The translations under genes and the position numbers were made by a program. A model generated the notes under the pieces. That model saw only the letters and a program-made list of their open reading frames with translations, did no database searches and was not told the origin of the DNA. Shown one piece after another: positions 20,632 to 25,000 of a DNA stretch of 25,000 bases. This DNA is from Owenia fusiformis (lineage: Eukaryota; Annelida; Polychaeta; Sabellida; Oweniidae): NCBI GenBank assembly GCA_903813345.2, contig CAIIXF020000231.1, positions 1 to 25,000 of the forward strand. The letters run 5' to 3'. Each line of letters opens with the position of its first letter. The first letter of the stretch is position 1.

Positions 20632-23159
20632 CGTGAATTCAGGTAACACTAAAGTACACAGATATCACCATTCTATTTTTACACGCGTCTACGTATATAT
20701 CCTCTGTCAGCTCTGGAGGCCTATATGATAGGATAGTGGTGGAAAGCTTACTGGTAGTTTGAATCATTTTCTTCAATAACAATCGGTTGGCAATACGCCT
20801 TTAATAATTTTGAATTTCCTAGATGCCAAACGTAACGACTTGTGTCACATGATCGATAGGAGAGTTTAGGTTGCTAAATTTTTGTAGGGGAGTGTCAGTG
20901 TGCAACATATTGTTTTGACATAATCGCAAATGATGATTTGAACTGTCATGTCCTTGATCGTGCTGAATGTATGCTAGGTTAACCCATGGGGGCTAATGAC
21001 CGAGCTTGAATGAATCCTGCCAATTGGGAACGTCATCGCCACAATACGATTTCCCAAATTGAAACTCGTGTTTTCTGGATATTTCGAAAATACATTCAAT
21101 TGAATTAATTAGAAAGGAATAATTTGCGATTGGAAATCCAACCTCTTAGCACTGGGACCTGAGCGTAGAGTTAAGTTCTGTAATGTAATGTAAACGCAGC
21201 TGTCTATTAAGAAGCTAGGTTAAATGAATGCAAAATGTATGGAACCAATTTTTAAACTTAGTCCCATCAGATGATATCACCATTAGTTGGAAGCATTGAA
21301 GACGCATTTTGTAACACAATTCTTAAGGCAGAGACAGATCTATAGGGAGTAACTAAATTGCAAGCAAACATGTACAGCTGACTTACCAATCTATTCCTTG
21401 CAATCTCAAATATAATATCTCCCAAAATATCCACGATATGTTATAAATTGGTGGCGTCTTTAAGGATTCAAAGTGCCAAAACGCAGGGAAATGTTATAAT
21501 TCTCCCAAACATATGAAGAGCACAGCGATCTCATATTCAGAATATCCATTATTTAGAACCAGCTTAGAGGGGCGAACTATTTTAGTTTCCAATCGTCCAC
21601 AATGAGGCGCTTATCAATCTTTAGCCGGTAGAGATTTGAGAACCAGCTTCAAATTCTTAGAATCAAGTCGAAGCGGCCACAAGTGACCATTCACACTTAC
21701 ACCACATGGGGACATGGTGGGATTGGCCGAATTGATTCCAATCCGTTGATGAAATCCGACGGTGATCCAAATTTTGGACATGGCAAGACAACCAGCACGT
21801 GAGTTCTAGTCTCTCCCGATGAGATAGGAAGTTAAAGGGTGAATTATGACAGTGTCAGTAGAATATGATGGCAATTTGTAAGGTTTGAGCATCGAGAGCA
21901 ATAAAGGGCCACAAATAAATGAAAATCTTCAAATTTTATGACAACTGTAACTACTCTAATCAGATTATCTGTGTTTAACATCAAAGCATTGCGAGACAAA
22001 AGAAAGTTCGCAGCATCAAATTGTGTAGTCATACTTCACCACAACTTTGCAATCGTTAATAATAACTTGCTGTTGAAAACATAAAATATCAAAACTGAAA
22101 TGAAACCCTTAATACTATAACTGGGCGTAATTGTGCTACCTACAGCACCACTTAGTGACTGACATGAAGTTCAAACTACTGCCATTTTGTAGAACATTGT
22201 ACAATAGTACTCCATGTTTTGTTTGCGTGTCACCTTTTTTAGAAAATAAACGCTGGAATATAACAATGGGATAATGGTTGAGTCAATTAAATAGCACTCT
22301 TATTGAACATGCTGGTAAGATAAATTCCCCGAGGATCATCGACCAGGGAAATGGTGTCTCAAAGCATGCCATTACATTCGACATAGACTAAAACATTTCC
22401 TATAGTTTTCGTAATACATCAAAGAAACATTAAATTTTTAATTTGAAGAATTCTTTACTTTATTACTATTTTACTGTGATTGTTACATTTCATTGTTGGG
22501 CGGTAGTGATGTTAGTTTAGCCTTAATAAGGCATCAGTACAAATACAACCTAGATATGCTTTATAATGGTGGTCATTTGGTTAGAATTGCTTTTAGGTCA
22601 CATTGATTTGCCAATTACTTAATATAAAAAGGCATGCTTCAAGAGTTTTGTTATCGAAGTCGTCTTATATTAATATTTTTGCATCTACATGTCTTTTACT
22701 TAGTCAATGGTAATATATGCACAAATGCCGAGTAGGAAAACATAAGAGAGTATTTCGAAGCAAAAAAACACAAAGCAAATCACCAAAATCCCATACAATG
22801 GTCTAGTGCACCAACAAACGAAGATGAGAAATTTCATGTACATTGGAGTCATTATATAATCATTTGATCTTTGATTGGGAAAGTGGAATTTTTTATTCCG
22901 GTGTACATACACGCTCTTCCTTCTTTTGCATTCTTAGCAGGAGAAAACAAAGTGTTTTGCTTTACTCTCCCACTTTAAATGTTGGCTTGAACTGTATAGA
23001 TCTATTTTATCAAATTCAAATTTCTACGGCATTAAGAGTAATAGTTTAGGAAACGGCATAAAATGTTAAATTGCCAATTTCCAATGAATGTATCATAAGC
23101 TAATCACGACCAAAGAGGCAGCAATAAATTGCATAGAAGATGCTAATGTTTACAAAGTC
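20632..23159. other. 2.5-kb stretch with no recognisable gene
   Basis: Short frames at 21844-22032 (minus), 22700-22912 (minus) and 22843-23049 (plus) overlap one another or lack any domain signature. The part from about 21480 to 21840 looks somewhat less AT-rich and has the phrase AGAACCAGCTT at about 21556 and, as GAGAACCAGCTTC, near 21639. No inverted-repeat boundaries were found. Confidence 0.5.
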
Positions 23160-23254
23160 AATCTCTTTTGAAAAATTGATATACCAGCAATTTGATAATT
23201 TCTCAATTTTACAAATTACTGTTAATCTCATTTGAAAAATTGATTTACCGGCAA
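23160..23254. repeat. Two-copy 31-bp direct repeat
   Basis: The segments at 23160-23190 and 23224-23254 share the framework AATCTC, then TTTGAAAAATTGAT, then TACC and GCAA, with three differences. They are 64 bp apart. This is a small local duplication without known role. Confidence 0.8.
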
Positions 23255-24330
23255 ACATTATAAAGATTAATTGTATATCATAGGGAATAAAGTCGATCTC
23301 ATTAAGTGTATGCGGATAAGAACCAATTCGATCACATCTATCCTAGAATATGCCTGAAAGAAGATGGAATCCCCGCTGTTGAATTTGTAATAGAACAGTA
23401 AAAACAAATTGTAGTTTCCTATTGAATTTCAGAATGTGACAACGCATCGATCGAATTGTTGCCTCAGAGGGATTGTATTGGAAGGTAACGTATAGGAAGT
23501 TTCATTATTTAAGCATAATCCTTCGGCGTAAGACTAAATTAATCCTCCCTAGGACGTAAGTATCTATTGTATTGAAATAGCATCGAAGCTATATAGTCAT
23601 TTATGGATATTTAATATACCATTACTACTTCATTGTTGCCATGTGAGGACGGGCTGCTCAATAAATGCAATGCATATTTTAGATCAAGTAAATCCCAGCG
23701 TTGAAGAAGGTAGATTATGTGCTTTTAATGGACTTTTCTAGAAATCAAAACAACAACGTCACACAATCTAATGTCAATGGTTTGTTTTACAAAATAATGT
23801 ACAAACAGTTGGAACTTGTAAAAGTCGAGAAGAACATTGCAAATATGTTTACTTTTTTATTAGAGAAAAACAATAAAACCGATAATTTGGGTTAAATCAC
23901 CTGGTTTTGCCCCCTCTTAATAAGCCCCTCTTAGCACTTTCAATGTGTAACATATTACCCTGATAGATGAGAACTTATTTCAACAATATTTATTTTGCCT
24001 TTCTCATTCATCACTGTCGGTCAAACAGCAAACATCAAATATCGTTGAAATATCATATATCATTTATGCTTAATCATTTGTCCCTCATCCGTTTATTATG
24101 TGTTTCTCATTCATAAGTTAGAGCAGTATTTAATATTGCCATCTGCCCAAAAATGTTTCAAGACGAACATTTGAAATGAAAACGTATATGTATTCACAAT
24201 AGTTTTGCAGTATCGGCGTTGGGAAACTAAAAATCAAAACTTCCATTTTCAAAATTATAAACAAAACGGTGTTTTACTTTAGTGCATAGGTGACTAACAA
24301 AGTGAACTAAAGAACAAGATACAGGCATCT
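23255..24330. other. No recognisable gene
   Basis: A 64-codon frame at 23701-23895 has no ATG at its start and no recognised domain. I see nothing else that can be supported here. Confidence 0.5.
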
Positions 24331-24407
24331 AAAAAGATACTGATCATGAGACGAATTATAAAGATATTAAAATTGAAAAAGATATTGACCATGAAACGAA
24401 ATAAAAA
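24331..24407. repeat. Two-copy ~32-bp direct repeat
   Basis: Segments 24331-24362 and 24376-24407 align over about 32 bp, around AAAAAGATACTGATCATGAG and AAAAAGATATTGACCATGAA, with a 45-bp offset. It is a local duplication with no assigned function. Confidence 0.75.
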
Positions 24408-25000
24408 TTGACTAATTTTGTCATATAGAGAGAGAGCATTTCAAAAGAAACAAAAAACACTTCAAATAGCAATCCCCTAACATTTTGTGCAAAGAGTTTT
24501 AATCACAAAACTAACAGAATATAGTGATACACGAGTCAACGTTATAGTTTCAAAAGAAAAATAGGCTCCAGACGAGTCGTTACTTCGATGACGTTTTATC
24601 ATGTCTAGTACTCGTGTATTTTAGAAATCTATTGCGACAATGACTTGCTTACTATTGAGTACTCAGTATAGCAGTACATTTTAATAATTCTGCTTGTTAA
24701 TAACTCAGTGATAGAATTTATTATTTACCATCACGCAATTACATGCAATATTTACACAAAATGATCTATAACTATCCTTTTACGTTGTAGTCATTTACTG
24801 ACGTTTCCTTAAGAAATTACTGTGGCTGTCAATCGGGCGCCATTGGAAATCGTGAAATAATTAAATTATAAAATAAATTTACTTACACAATATCGATGTT
24901 GCTGTGATAGTTATGCGAAATCTCTTAGCAAACGGTGCCCAGCTACTTTATACTCCACGAGGGAGCTCAATCAGCGATAATAAGCTATTTTCAAATAATT
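24408..25000. other. No recognisable gene at the right edge
   Basis: This stretch contains a short AG-rich run (about 24425-24437) and a 10-bp inverted repeat ATACACGAGT (24527-24536) / ACTCGTGTAT (24610-24619). No target duplication is evident around the latter, so I do not call it a transposon. Confidence 0.5.

Noticed and set aside
24527-24619. 10-bp inverted repeat as transposon ends
   Set aside because: The match stops after 10 bp and no target duplication flanks it.

Overview
The window looks like AT-rich nuclear DNA from an animal, most likely a marine invertebrate. It holds one convincing protein-coding gene in 25 kb. That gene encodes a type II Golgi membrane protein of the animal alpha-1,3-fucosyltransferase type (GT10). 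The rest is non-coding DNA with minisatellites and several short non-autonomous DNA transposons. No operon structure, dense gene packing or prokaryotic signal is present. The phylum cannot be fixed from the sequence; intronless GT10 genes and fold-back elements like these would suit an echinoderm, hemichordate, cephalochordate or lophotrochozoan, and that is inference.

Layout: 1-585 is a 41-bp minisatellite that probably runs off the left edge, followed by 4.7 kb without a recognisable gene. From 5290 to 8435 three inverted-repeat elements lie close together. The first (5295-6924) has ~350-bp arms and a 5-bp target duplication. The second (7021-8435) has ~160-bp arms and a probable TA duplication, and it carries a third, TTAA-flanked element (7495-7981) inserted inside it. 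A 185-bp palindromic element sits at 10202-10386 and a 21-G homopolymer at 11788-11808. The fucosyltransferase gene is on the minus strand (CDS 13224-14984), with a candidate poly(A) signal at 12661-12666.

Upstream of that gene is an almost complete palindrome of 849 bp (16350-17198; two 417-bp arms, 15-bp loop, 5-bp target duplication TTTAT). A 104-bp tandem repeat of six units (17387-18010) follows. The right part (18.0-25 kb) holds only weak protein-like fragments (18571-18711; a leucine-rich-repeat-like piece at 19851-20054), a 16-G run at 20616-20631 and short local duplications.

The most interesting signals are these. Two otherwise unrelated fold-back elements both begin with CAC, end with GTG and have 5-bp target duplications, a signature compatible with Transib/ProtoRAG-type transposition. 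The fucosyltransferase has an unusually long, internally repeated stem and Asp where a catalytic Glu is expected. All identity figures are by-eye estimates.
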